Below, piece by piece: positions 33,056 to 43,971 of a DNA stretch of 64,000 bases. The stretch lies in the NCBI GenBank assembly GCA_038380435.1, contig JAWZYU010000034.1, positions 36,766,901 through 36,830,900 of the forward strand, in the 5' to 3' direction. The position numbers and the translations under genes are program-made. The stretch is from Ryuthela nishihirai (lineage: Eukaryota > Arthropoda > Arachnida > Araneae > Heptathelidae). The notes beneath the pieces are model-generated. The model was not told the DNA's origin. It searched no databases and saw only the letters and a list, made by a program, of their open reading frames with translations. Positions within the stretch are counted from its first letter, which is position 1. The number at the start of each line of letters is the position of its first letter.

Positions 33056-33230
33056 TTGCACTTGGTCTAACCATAGTTCCAAATTTCAAAACAACCTGTT
33101 GCCCTGCTACCTCGTGTTACTTCTAATTGATTATTGCGCCACTTGAATTGATAAAGTTTTTTCTTCCTTCATCTCGGAAGTACCCGACTGTCGACACTAG
33201 AGACCCTATATAGGTAGAGGTTGGCCATCT
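33056..33230 (-). CDS. probable first exon and start of the host gene
   Basis: On the minus strand a CpG-containing, promoter-like stretch with CTATATAG near 33215 leads to an ATG at 33074-33072. The frame MVRPSA runs from it to a strong donor, GCAA followed by GTAAGTA, at 33055. An in-frame TAA about 50 nt upstream makes this the first ATG of the frame. Two earlier out-of-frame ATGs are present. Most of the exon would be 5' UTR. Link to the downstream exons is inferred only from strand, splice quality and lack of any other gene. Confidence 0.4.
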
Positions 33231-33250
33231 CAAAATTGGACGCCAATGTT
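33200..33250 (-). promoter_or_regulatory. candidate promoter of the minus-strand gene
   Basis: The minus strand holds TTGAGATGGCC followed by CCTATATAGGG, a TATA-like palindrome, about 140 nt before the candidate start codon. Position and motif fit a core promoter. No experimental support exists. Confidence 0.3.
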
Positions 33251-33419
33251 TTGTTGTCTCTTGGATTGTTTAGCGTACATAGCTGAATGGTATTTGCCCA
33301 ATACTTATGGATCCCGGAAAAGGGTAGGGTAATATTTGATATCGATTTCAGTGTTCATGATTGGAAGCACTTTAGAAAATGATTAAAAAAGGAAAATTAA
33401 ATTTTAGGGCTTTTTTTTT

Positions 33420-35690
33420 ATATATAAAGATATAATTTCGCTTTGTTGTCTGTCCGTCTGCAGACATAGAACTTTTTTGTTTATACAGATAAATAAAAAA
33501 TTCTTTTTGTGTTAGATAGGTATTAATGATATATTACGATTTCATTTTTCGAATTTCCCAAAAGTTATAATTTAGCCCTCTAACGGTGGAAATATTTGAA
33601 AATTCCAAAGTATCAAACGAACATTCCAAATGATGTAGTTGTGTTAGAAGTTTAAAATTTTGGTGTTGAAATGTGAAGGTTACGAAGTTACCATTGGCAA
33701 CAATCACTTGACACTTTAGACCCAGGGGGAGGTAAATGCAACTTTTTTTGTTTTAACAGAGAAGTGCATGTTTTCAGAGATGAATGAAAAATTTTTTTGG
33801 TTTGGATAGTATTGATGAAATATTGCAATTTGCATTTTCCAAATTTCTGAAAACCTATCATTGCGCCCTCTAACGGTGTAAAAATATCGAAAAATCCCAA
33901 AATTTGAAACGAATATTATAAAAATCATGTATTTATGCTAGAAATTTGAAATTTTGGTCGCGTAATGCGACTGTCTTGAAAATTCCATTGACAAAAATGA
34001 GTTGACCATAAGCCCAATGTAGGTAAGAAACGGAATGATTTTGTTTTAAGAGATAATTGGAAATGTCTTTTCTAGTTGGTTACTAATGGAATGTAATTCG
34101 CATTTTCAAAGGTAGTTTCAATTTATATCATTAGAGATCACTAAATATCGAAACTGCAAAACTTTTAACGAATGCTTCAAGTGATCTGTCTATAGTAAAA
34201 ATTTTGGTGTGTAGAGTTCTGTTATGGTAAAAATTCCACTGAGAGCAATGATCTGACCACTATTTTCAGAGGAGCGAGAGAAAAGCAACTTTTGAAATTT
34301 AAGAACTAAAAGACAAATACTTTTTATGTTTTAGAATTACTAATAAAATAATGCTGTGTGAATTTCTCCCATCATATATTAAAAAAATTAATAACCTTTC
34401 AAGCAGCTGCTTGTTCAGAGTTCTGACAGCAGCCTATCAGTTTATACGCCACAGTAGAAGGTCCATGAGGATGGTGGGACCTCAGCAGAAAAACAACACG
34501 AACATTCATAATTAAAACTTTTAAGGAATGAACAAGTAGGCAAAAGAAGAGCTTCATTCTCTTTGAAAATGAGATTCCCATATGCGCCACAGGCGATATG
34601 CGTTCTTCTAATTATCTTACATTTTCAGTATCCTCTGACAGTGGAAATTTGAACTACTGTAAAATTGGGGAAATAAACTATTAATATTTTATTATTACCA
34701 GTAAAACAAAAAAAAAAAATTATTTATATCTTAAAGCAGAAAAGTTGCATTTTACCAATGGAGTAAATCATTACTATTAGGGTAAACCGCTTGACCATTA
34801 CACTGTGTGACCGAAAATAGTTTACTACATTTACAGTGTCATCATTACACTGTGTGACTGAAATAAGTTTCTAGCAAAAATAGATCGTCTGCAATATTTA
34901 TTTAAAGATTTGGTATTTTCCAGCTTTTTCCGTCGCTAGAGGTCGCCTTTCGAGTTTTATTTACCGCCATTAGTACTCTTTAACGCTGGAAATACCACTG
35001 GTGGGGATTCAAAAAATGTAAATATTAATATTTTTGTGGAAAAAAATTTCGTGGACATACGGTATTCGAACCCACATCTCTCCAGGAACATGCTAGAATA
35101 TTCAAATCTGTTGAATTAACGCCGGATTTTTTCACAAAAATCTTTTTCCATTTATAGACGTTTAAACGTCTACAAGTAACGCTGAGATGATCAAATATTG
35201 TTAAAATCCTTAATATTTTGTTAGTGCCTGTAAAACAAAAATACATATATTGTTTCGTTTTTCTCTTTAAAAAAAGTTTCATTTTCGCACCCCCTTTTGG
35301 CTAAGACGACAAAGCCATGTTTCCGTTTTAAACCTTCGGCCCATAACACGCTCCTTCGAAAATTTCAGATTTCTAGTGTAAATAGTTTGCTTGCAATATT
35401 CGTTTCAAATTTTAGCATTTTTCAACTTTTTCCACCGCTAGAGGGCGCTATTAAAGCTATTGAAAATTTTCAAAGTTGATAGTCGCAATATTTGTTCGAC
35501 ACCTATCCAACCCAAAAACAATTTGTCATTTAGCTCTAAAAGTAAAAAAAAATGATTGTCTATAGACGGACAGACAGGTGGAAAGACAGATGGAGAACCA
35601 ACAGTTAACAGAGAAACGGACAGACACGAACAAATATTAGCATAGGCAGACGACAAAGTGAAAACATTAGCTCGTTTTTCAAACGAACCT
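33420..35690. repeat. foldback-like array of diverged ~290-bp units in both orientations
   Basis: Units containing GCCCTCTAACGGTGGAAA, then AAATTTTGG and a TTTTTGTTTTA segment, run forward near 33575, 33865, 34130 and 34633. Reversed units (CCACCGCTAGAGGGCGC) occur near 34930 and 35430. The outer edges are also inverted: CTGTCTGTCCGTCTG near 33450 and CAGACGG-type GACGGACAGACAG near 35570. This resembles a foldback element or an inverted satellite fragment. No coding region is present. Confidence 0.65.
34398..34525 (-). mobile_element. SINE2 copy inside the foldback array
   Basis: The reversed SINE2 tail CAAGCAGCTGCTTGTTCAG and body (GACAGCAGCCTATCAGTTTA and GGGACCTCAGCAGAAAA) are clear. The tRNA head is absent or too diverged. 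Confidence 0.7.
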
Positions 35691-35959
35691 TAAAAGAAAT
35701 CATTTGTTGGTTTTCAGTTAGCTCTTTCATTTTTGCAGTTCATTGCAGTCTTCTGATGCAGTCTGAAAAAAATACTCATTAATTTATTTCTTTGAGTGAA
35801 ATTTTCACCCCCAAATACAGCGCAGTGAGGCATTCATAAGATATAACAGCTTTTATAGACAAAAAGTGGTAGAAATGTATAAAACTAAAACAACGGAGTA
35901 ATTTACACTAATTGCACACACTAACTCAGGCTTTCGTCTCAATACATGGCGCCAATAAA

Positions 35960-38934
35960 CCACGTGATTCAATCAACCAATGGCTGTGAATCACCGAGAT
36001 GGGTCCATAGCACTCACATCATGTGTCCTCAAAGTTCTAGAAAGAATGGTGCTCTCCAAACTCAAATATTATTTAGCAACCAAAAAAACACTCCCCTATG
36101 CCAAATTGGCTTCAGAGAGCACATGTCCACCACAGACAATTTCTTTGACCTTGTCACTTCAGCAGAAATTGCTCTTCAAAACAAAGAAATCTTTTGCTGT
36201 GTCTTTCTAGACCTAACCTCTGCTTTTGTTACTGCCTCACATACCAGTATACTCTTCAAATTACACCAACTAGGAATCAGGAAACATCTTGCATTTTATC
36301 AAAAATTTCCTCACACAGAGAAAGGTTAAAGTCAAACTGGGGACTAATCTGTCTGACCACCACAATTTAACTAGGGGATTGCCACAGGGCAGTGTGGTAT
36401 CCACACTTTTCAACATTCTTCTACATGATCTACCAACAGTATTTAACAAGGACATTAATTGCTCCATCTTTGCTGATGACATAGTGCTCTGGACCAAAGG
36501 ACATGATACCATCATTATACAAACAGCCCTACAAACAGCAGTCAACCAGGTCCTTGACTTTACAAACAATTGGGGACTAACCATCTCTGCACCTAAATCT
36601 GCGATCTTACCCATAACACATAAACAACCCCCCCGCCAACTCACTCAGCATAACTATAAACAATCACGCCATCCCCCTAGCTAAACACTACAAATACTAA
36701 GGGCTAACTATAAACCGACAGCTTAACTGGAAACAACACATCACAAATACACAATCCACATGTAATGGAGCTCTCAACATTCTCAAATCAATCACAAGAG
36801 CTAGCTGGGGTGCAAGTGACAGATCTATGATCACCCTTATTAAAACATTTATCAACAGCAGACTGGAGTATGGCCTGCTAGCTCTAAACACTACCTCACC
36901 CACACTTTTTAACAAACTTGAAACCATGCAAACCAGAGCCTTACTGACCAGACTCGCACTGGGTCTTAAAACTGGCTGCCCAAACTTGGCCACATGGGCA
37001 GAAGCTAACATGCCTCCCCTCGACAACATCAGACACAAACTCACCTGCAAACACTACGTCAAATTAAAACATCTAAACCCCACCCACCTCACTATAAATA
37101 AAATTGAGTCTCCTACCAACACATCCCCCACTGCACAAATCATAAAGCAGCACCCACTATATTCAACATGGAGAAAAATCAAACCTTTCAACCCTAGATA
37201 CACAATCCCCTATTGGACTATTAAAAAACCCTCCATAAATCTCACACTACCACAAATCACCCAAAAATATAAACACCTCCCACAAGAATTAAAATTTGCA
37301 GCGGAACAACTCATCACAAACATTCCTACCACAAACCTCATTATATTCACAGATAGCTCCCACATCCCACACACAACAAATGGCTCCCACTGTAACGCTC
37401 CAAACAATGCAAAATACTTTAAGTTTTATGCTCCGGATAGCTTAGACGGGCGCCAGGCAATCATTAACAAATTGCCAAAATGTAGAATAAGTTGATTTAG
37501 GGTTCAAATGCCAGCGAGCGTTCATAAGTAAGAGACAAAAAACGATTCTTAACAAAATAAGAGTTAATGTAAAAAAGATCCTAAATTAGCGTTGCTCAAG
37601 ATAAAAAACTACAGACTCAAAAGGTTATAACAAAACAAAATAGATTTATTTCCAAAATAATTAACTCACTAAGACATCAATGAAGAAACTAAATTCTGTG
37701 CTACACGCACGGTGCTACGCACCTTACTACATCTCTCTGCTCTCTCTACAACTCTGCTCTCAGTTGCTCAGTGCTTCAGTGCTCTAAGTGACTCGCAGGT
37801 CACGGTTTTGACAATGAGCCGGCGCATGCCGGGAAAGACATTTGCATACAATGACGAACGACGCGGTATGACGCAAGAGGGGGCGTGTCCTTGGCACGCG
37901 CTTTAACGGTTACGGTCGGAAGTTCGGAGTTGCGCGTACGCAACTCCTAGAAACTTGAAAACGAGTGCTGTGATGCCGAAAAGGAAATAAAAATCCCCAA
38001 AATGATAAATATAACGTAAATTAAACAAAACTGGTTAAGGTAAAGCAAAAGTGAACGATGGGGCATCACACCACATCCCACACACAACAAATGGTTCTGC
38101 TGCCTTCCATTCTACCCAACCAATTTTCTCACATATAATCAAAATGAACCATGCAGAAAATAGTACTGCTACAGAGCTAGCTGCAATACATATGGCTTTG
38201 AAATGGTCCTCCACACAAAATACACACAACATACATATTATCACAGACTCAAAATCTGCCTTGCACAGCATCAACAAACATACATACAACCTATCACAAA
38301 ATTACTCTCTTTTCCATATTCACAGAATTTCACACAATATAATTGCCACTCACAAAACACTAACATAACCCATAATGACACTGCTGACCACCTTGCTAAA
38401 CAAGGACACAATATCCCTACACCTAATTATCACACCCGTGAGACTAATAATCATCACCTAATAGAAATCAACAAATTCTTCCACTCCACATGGACACAAA
38501 ACTGGATCCAACAGGCCACAATTAAAAATACATTCAGAGCCACCATTGCTGCCATCCCACACACACTACATCTCAACTACCTATCAAGAAGAGCCCAAAC
38601 AGCAATTCATCAACTACGCACTGGCAGAACAAATCTCAACAAGGACCTTTTCATGATACAAAAGGTACCATCTGCTCTTTGCACTACATGCCAAGTGATA
38701 GAAGACATTCCACACTACCTTCTACACTGCACCAAATACACAATACATAGAATTACCCTCTTCCAGACACTCACCACACTGGGAACCACTTATTTCTCAG
38801 CCCAAACAATTCTTGGTCCTACTCATAATAATATAAAAAGCCATTATATAAGGACTTGGCCCTATATATCAACAGCACTGGGAGATTCCCCTAAAGCCTC
38901 TCTGCCTCTCCAAAGGCCTCTACCTCACTTGTAA
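35960..38934 (+). pseudogene. LINE-B RT, RNase H and Cys-rich tail (broken)
   Basis: RT blocks: IALTSCVLKVLERMVLSKL near 36010, GFREHMSTTDNFFDLVTSAE, FLDLTSAF, LPQGSVVSTLFNILL near 36380 and the intact catalytic block CSIFADDIVLW near 36465. The thumb and connector continue to 37350 (TGCPNLATWAEANMPP). RNase H starts at IIFTDSSHIPHTTNG (37340), is interrupted, and resumes at 38071 with TELAAIHMALKW, IITDSKSALHSI and DTADHLAKQ. The tail has CTTCQVIEDIPHYLLHC. Two frameshifts remain in the RT near 36300 and 36690. Confidence 0.85.
37391..38070. mobile_element. solo-LTR-like insertion of 680 bp
   Basis: The segment begins TGTAACGCTCCAAAC and ends GGGGCATCACA, so both strands have TG...CA ends. 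CCAC stands directly outside each end (37387-37390, 38071-38074), a 4-bp duplication of Gypsy or ERV type. It is CpG-rich (37720-37960) and has AATAAA at about 37986. No internal retroviral genes are present. It interrupts the LINE-B RNase H. A longer 24-bp copy of target sequence (37360-37383 and 38071-38094) also flanks it. Confidence 0.7.
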
Positions 38935-40032
38935 AAGATCCTTGGGACACTAAAAGATCCGATGCCAATAAAAGATCCCCATAGGACAACAAAAGACGCA
39001 TTTTGGACAACTTATTCGATAGAAACTAACTCAAAATAAAAATAAATATATAGTATAAATTCATCAAAAAAAATCAATCTATCAAAAATAAAGTCACTTA
39101 AAGGAAAACTTTACTTCTATATTGGAAACTTTTTATTTCTCTTTAACCCAATCACTTATATGGAATCTCTCCCAGAACATAACATCTCTATACACATTAT
39201 TATACCTAATATACATATGGAATCTCACCACATCTCCCACTACCCTTTGATGGGAACCTTAAACTGCACTCCTGCCACACACCCCAAGCTCATGGCTGAC
39301 CTTCCACTGGCTCTACAAAATTAAACACTGACCACTACACACTGAACACATAAATTTGATTTCCAACTCATATAACGTAGCTATATCATTTTCCTCCCTT
39401 CTCCTCCAAAAAAAAAAAAATTATCTTTATCATACTCCTTCCCATATATAAGGCTGTCACTGAGCTAAGACTTTTTCCAGATCCATCCCTGCGCAACATT
39501 TCACTGCATGGCAGGGCAACCCAATGCTAACCTCTGGAGTTAGATAAGCAACCATAAATATTTCCTCCTCCATCTTCCTGACACAGGAGTATTACCTATC
39601 CCACCGTCTCAGCTCCCCCCACCAAATATTTCATCCCCCTTTGATTGACTCAAATCTACCATACTGGCAACCAACCCTGGCCACAACTTCAAAAAATAAC
39701 ATAACATTCGCCACTCGGAAAATTATTAAAAAAAATATATATACACTACTTCTTCCTCTATCTCTCTCCACCCCCTTCCCCCCTTCACATGACATGCAAC
39801 TGGTATTTATTCTCCTTCACCCTTCAACATCAGCCTCTCCACCACTAGGCGGCCTGCGGCCTAAAGCTCAATTGCCAATATGTACGATTTCCAGCCTTCA
39901 CTATGCTGGCCAGTCTTTGCCGTTTTCATCCGCACCCACTGCCCTATATGCGTATGGACCTGATGATAAGGGGGCCGAGGCCCCCTTTACAAATAGGTCC
40001 AGCTTAGAAAGAAGGATGTATAAGAAGAAGAA

Positions 40033-40184
40033 GGCCAGCCTCCAGTCTCATCAATAGCTCGAATGAAAGAGTTCATCTCATGAACATCATTTGCCAAAAG
40101 AGCTAAATCATCAGCATATTCTAAATCAGAAATTTTAAGATCTGCTGACCATTTTAGGCCATCCTTAATTGTAAGAGATTCGGA
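40033..40184 (-). pseudogene. RTE LINE fragment around the YADD motif
   Basis: The minus strand corresponds to the RTE segment at 58560-58690. It reads KWSADLKISDLEYADDLALL, then a frame similar to NDVHEMNSFIRAIDE. About 150 bp is present, lying directly after the LINE-B tail. Confidence 0.75.
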
Positions 40185-40550
40185 GCGATTTGGAATATTT
40201 ATATTGCACCCTTCTTACCAACTTCCGGCCAACATGGGCCACACGGTTATCACACACGCTACAATTTTCACTCCCAGAAGAATTTTACTCCAAACCTCTC
40301 CCCTCCCCAACCCCTTGCCACAAAACTACGACGCAGCACTTCCTTGGCACGAAACTTCAACCACCTCCCTTCATTATTAGGCGGCCTGCGGCCAAAAGCC
40401 TATCGCCAACATGTAGGGTCGCTAGCACTTCACTGTACTGGTCCCTACTATTGACGCACACAAAAAAAAACTTTTTCTCGTGGACCAGATGATAAAGGGG
40501 CCAAGGTCACTTTTACAAAATGGTCGTTTTTAAAGAAGGATGTTAGACTC
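40185..40550 (+). repeat. second LINE-B-type 3' UTR fragment
   Basis: It contains GGCGGCCTGCGGCC (40381-40394) and GTGGACCAGATGATAAAGGGGCC (40479 on) before GAAGGATGT, in the same order as the LINE-B 3' end. No coding part remains. Confidence 0.65.
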
Positions 40551-40621
40551 TAGATTCCAACTTCGGATTTCAAAGTGTGTTGACGTGTATTTACCGTGTT
40601 ACTGAGTTTTTAGATTTTATT

Positions 40622-41776
40622 ATGGAGTTTAAAAAGGATATCAGGTTAAAAAGATCGTTTAAATTTAGGCATTTTGGATTTACTTACGAACAATTTGTGA
40701 AACTATTGGCGACTAATGTGCAACCAGCGGCTATCGTTCAACGTATCAATAAGTCGACAACTATTGTGACCTTCTCCAGCGACGAACCTGCAGAAGAAAT
40801 CGCTGCAGATCCCTTCTTGGATTACAATACTGACCAGACAGTGTGTTTTATTCGCCTACCCTATCACTAGAAGAAAATCTTTATCCCGAAATTGCCGTTC
40901 TTCATTTCCAACAGTGAAATCGCCACAGCCCTGGATTCCTATGGAACTGTATCCAGAGTTCAAGACGAGTATCTGGAACTCCAGGTGTTGGAATCCATCC
41001 AAATGGGAACCAGGGTGGTTCACATGGAAATGAGAAAGTCAATCCCTAACTTCATCCAAATTTCCAGCTTCGCTGCCACGATATATTTATCTGGGCATGA
41101 CCAAATGATGCAAGTGGTGTAAACTTCCAGACCATCTGATCAAGGACTGCGAAGCATTTGCTACTAGGAAGCAACCACCCCAGTAACCACCTGCACCAAC
41201 TCAAAACCCAATTTCGGCCTCTACATTGGACTCTACCCTTCCGCAAAAACCAGCTCCTGTTTGCCCCCAAAACAACGACCATGCTCCTTCACTTTCGGCT
41301 TCCCTTCCTGAAGAGCCAGCACCTTCTACTCCCATCACTCAAAAAAGAAAATGTTTGTCTTCCCCATCGGACTCTCCTACCAAAGAAGGCACTTTGCAAC
41401 CTGCTCTGCTGAAGAAGAAATCGTCAGCACCAAATGTTTCGTCCTCTCTTATCTGCAATCTTCAGAATTTTATTATCAACCGTTCCACCACCCTATCCCA
41501 TATTCAATATTCAGACCCCCCCCCGAATTTCTCAAGACATTCGAGGACCTTCTTGAGTTCTTAAAATTTTTAATCAACGCAAAATTAGCCTCTTCCGAGT
41601 GGGAAATTCCCACTCCATTAAAATCACTTAAGAAAACCCTAACTAAAGACGGATTCATACTGCCGAAGTATCGAGACCTTTATCTCTCTGCTTTAGGCAA
41701 ATGTCCGCAGAGAGATTGTTTCACTATTTGGGACTTCCTCCAATTGGTGAAACAATTCCTTCCTTTATTTAAGTAA
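40622..41776 (+). pseudogene. LINE ORF1, gag-like zinc-knuckle protein
   Basis: The ORF starts with ATG at 40622 (MEFKKDIRLKRSFKFRHFGF) and stays open to 40868. After one stop it continues in the next open stretches to 41776. Near 41110, in a shifted frame, CKWCKLPDHLIKDC is a perfect CX2CX4HX4C knuckle. A Pro/Ser-rich linker follows, then a helical C-terminal part (FEDLLEFLKFLINAKLASSE). At least two frame changes and one stop break it. It fits ORF1 of an I-like LINE such as LINE-B or LINE-C. No ORF2 follows, because a reversed LINE begins near 41890. Confidence 0.65.
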
Positions 41777-43930
41777 GTTCCCTTTCGTTGGCTTTTTATT
41801 TTTATATTTGTTTATTTCACCAAAATTCACTCCCATTCCCCATATTTTCGAAACCGTAGCGATCAAAAATCATAGATAATCATAACTCTCTCTTCATTAC
41901 TGGACCACTTTGTACAATATTCCTAAGGAATTTCGATCATCTGGTCCATGCGTTATGGTTGACTGAGGTTGCTGAATGGGTTTATGAGACTGGAGCCAAC
42001 GTAGCGAAGAACAGTGTACATACATTTTGGCGAAGGCGTTTTGGCCGCAGGCCGCCTTTTGATGAAGGGTGAAATAGGCAGCAAAGAGGTCTTTCAATGT
42101 CTGTTGTCCATAGGAGTTGGGAAAAGGGGAGAGGAAGTCCAAGGACGTCCAGAAAAGGGATATAGGAATGTGTGGCCTGTGTGGGCACTGTAAAAAAAGC
42201 CAATAAATATAAAAATGTCCCTTCTCTCTGGAGAAGGGTGGAGGGGGGTGCAAATGGGGTGGAGGTAGAGGGGGTGGGTAGGTGGAAGAAGGCGGAGGAA
42301 TTTTGTAGAAAGGGTAAAATTCCTTAATTGGGGCTAAAAATAAAAAATTATTTTTTTTCCATTATTTTCATCCGCCGCGGGCAGGGGGCATGCCTGGGGG
42401 GTGAAATTTGATGGAGAGGGGGATGGAGGGGGGGGGGTAAACTAACCCATGATTTGGGGGAAGTTATCATAAAAATTGTGGGAGGTAGGGGCAAAGTATT
42501 GTTAGGAAAGTTATTATTACCACGTGCACTGTAGTGCAGTGAAAACTAAGTACAGGGGAAATGGAAAGAAAGGCCAGACAATGGGCCTTGAAAAATTAAG
42601 AAAAAATGATGGAAATTGGATTAAGAAATGGGGTTTTTGGGAAATGGTGAGTACTGTGTCTATGTAGGGGATGTGAGGGAGAAATGTGTTTCCAGAAAAG
42701 TGGGAATTAAAGGGAAGTTGGTGACAAACGCAGGTCAGTGGACAGGTAATGGGAGCTGTCAGATGTGTGTGTGGTAGTGCGAGACAAAATAGTAAAAAAA
42801 AAATTGCAAATTGGTAAAAAGATGGCAGTTTGTGGGCGAACTGTGGAAGGAGTCAATAGTGTGACAATAAGTAATGAGTAAATATGGGTGTGGTTCAAAA
42901 AAAAATTTTTTTTTCATTTTTGTAATATATTTTGGCTCAAGTTGCATGGCCAATGAGTAGTGACACATGTTGCAGCATATAAAATAAACAATTATAGTTG
43001 AGAGCTGCGTGACAGGTGTCCAAAGATCATCTTTTTTGCCCTTAAATGGATCTTTTGATTTGTCCAAATGGATCTTTTGTAACAAACAGAGAACCACAGA
43101 AAATAGATGGAAAGGAGGGGGAAAGGTTAAATAATCTTGCCAGTAAGTTGAGTGTAGGATGCAAGGGCAGAAAAATGGGCCTGTTTGTGTTTGTGAGAAG
43201 GGTTGAGTATTGTTTGTATGTTGTATGTGTGGACTCCTAGTTTTGCAAGTTGGTGATAGAAGTTGTTTCTTTGTGTTATGAAGAGTGAACAGTGTAATAG
43301 AAAGTGAGGAATGTCTTCTATCACCTGGCAGTTGGGGCAGAGTGCTGAGGGGGCTTTATTAATATGGAAAAGGTCTGTATTAATGTTAGTTCTGCCTGTG
43401 CGGAGTCTGTGTATGGAAGTTTGTGAATTTCTGGGCAAGTAGTGGAAAAAATATTTCATATGGAGTGTTTTACTACTGTGGCTCTAAAGGTGTTTTCGAT
43501 GCTGGAGTGTTGGGCCCATGATTCTGCCCATGTATTGTGAAAGTTAGATCTGTAGGTTTTCAAATGTTGAGTACATGGGGTAATGGTGTGGTAATTAGGT
43601 GTGGGTAGGGTGAGGGCTTGTTTGGCAAGATGGTCAGCAGTGTCATTATGGGGAATGTTACAGTGGGAAGGAATCCAATGAAAAGTGAGGGTTTTACCAG
43701 TCATAATTAAATTGTGGGCAAGTTTTTGTATGTGGTATAGGGAGTAATTCTGTGTGATATCAGTGTTGTATTGTTTGATGCTTTGTAGGGGAGGCTTAGA
43801 GTCAGTAAACATGTGGATATGTTGTTTGTTGAGGAGGGTAGCCCATTCCAATGCCCTGTGTATTGCTGCAAGTTCTGTGTTGGTGCTATTGAAAGCTAGG
43901 TTAAGTTTGATTTTGTGTATGTAATGTAGG

Positions 43931-43971
43931 TCCTCTGTGGCAAGCAGCTACTTGAGGGGGTAGTTATTATT
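43931..43971 (+). mobile_element. 41-bp 5'-truncated SINE2 with target duplication
   Basis: Only the SINE2 end (CTCTGTGGCAAGCAGCTACT and a short T/A tail) is present. It lies between TGTAATGTAGG at 43920-43930 and 43972-43982. It splits the LINE-B RNase H. Confidence 0.85.

Larger units (their letters stand above)
35950..40032 (+). mobile_element. LINE-B copy 1, I-like LINE from RT to 3' end
   Basis: The copy is 5' truncated inside the RT and runs to a long 3' UTR ending in GGATGTATAAGAAGAAGAAG. The 3' UTR includes GGCGGCCTGCGGCC (near 39850) and GACCTGATGATAAGGGGG (near 39959). A related tail recurs at 40480-40545 and 54955-55040. A solo-LTR-like insertion interrupts it at 37391-38070. LINE-B copy 2 lies reversed at 41890-46060. 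Confidence 0.85.

Noticed and set aside
36270..36644. 124-codon minus-strand frame
   Set aside because: It is antisense to the LINE-B RT, which explains the plus-strand motifs.
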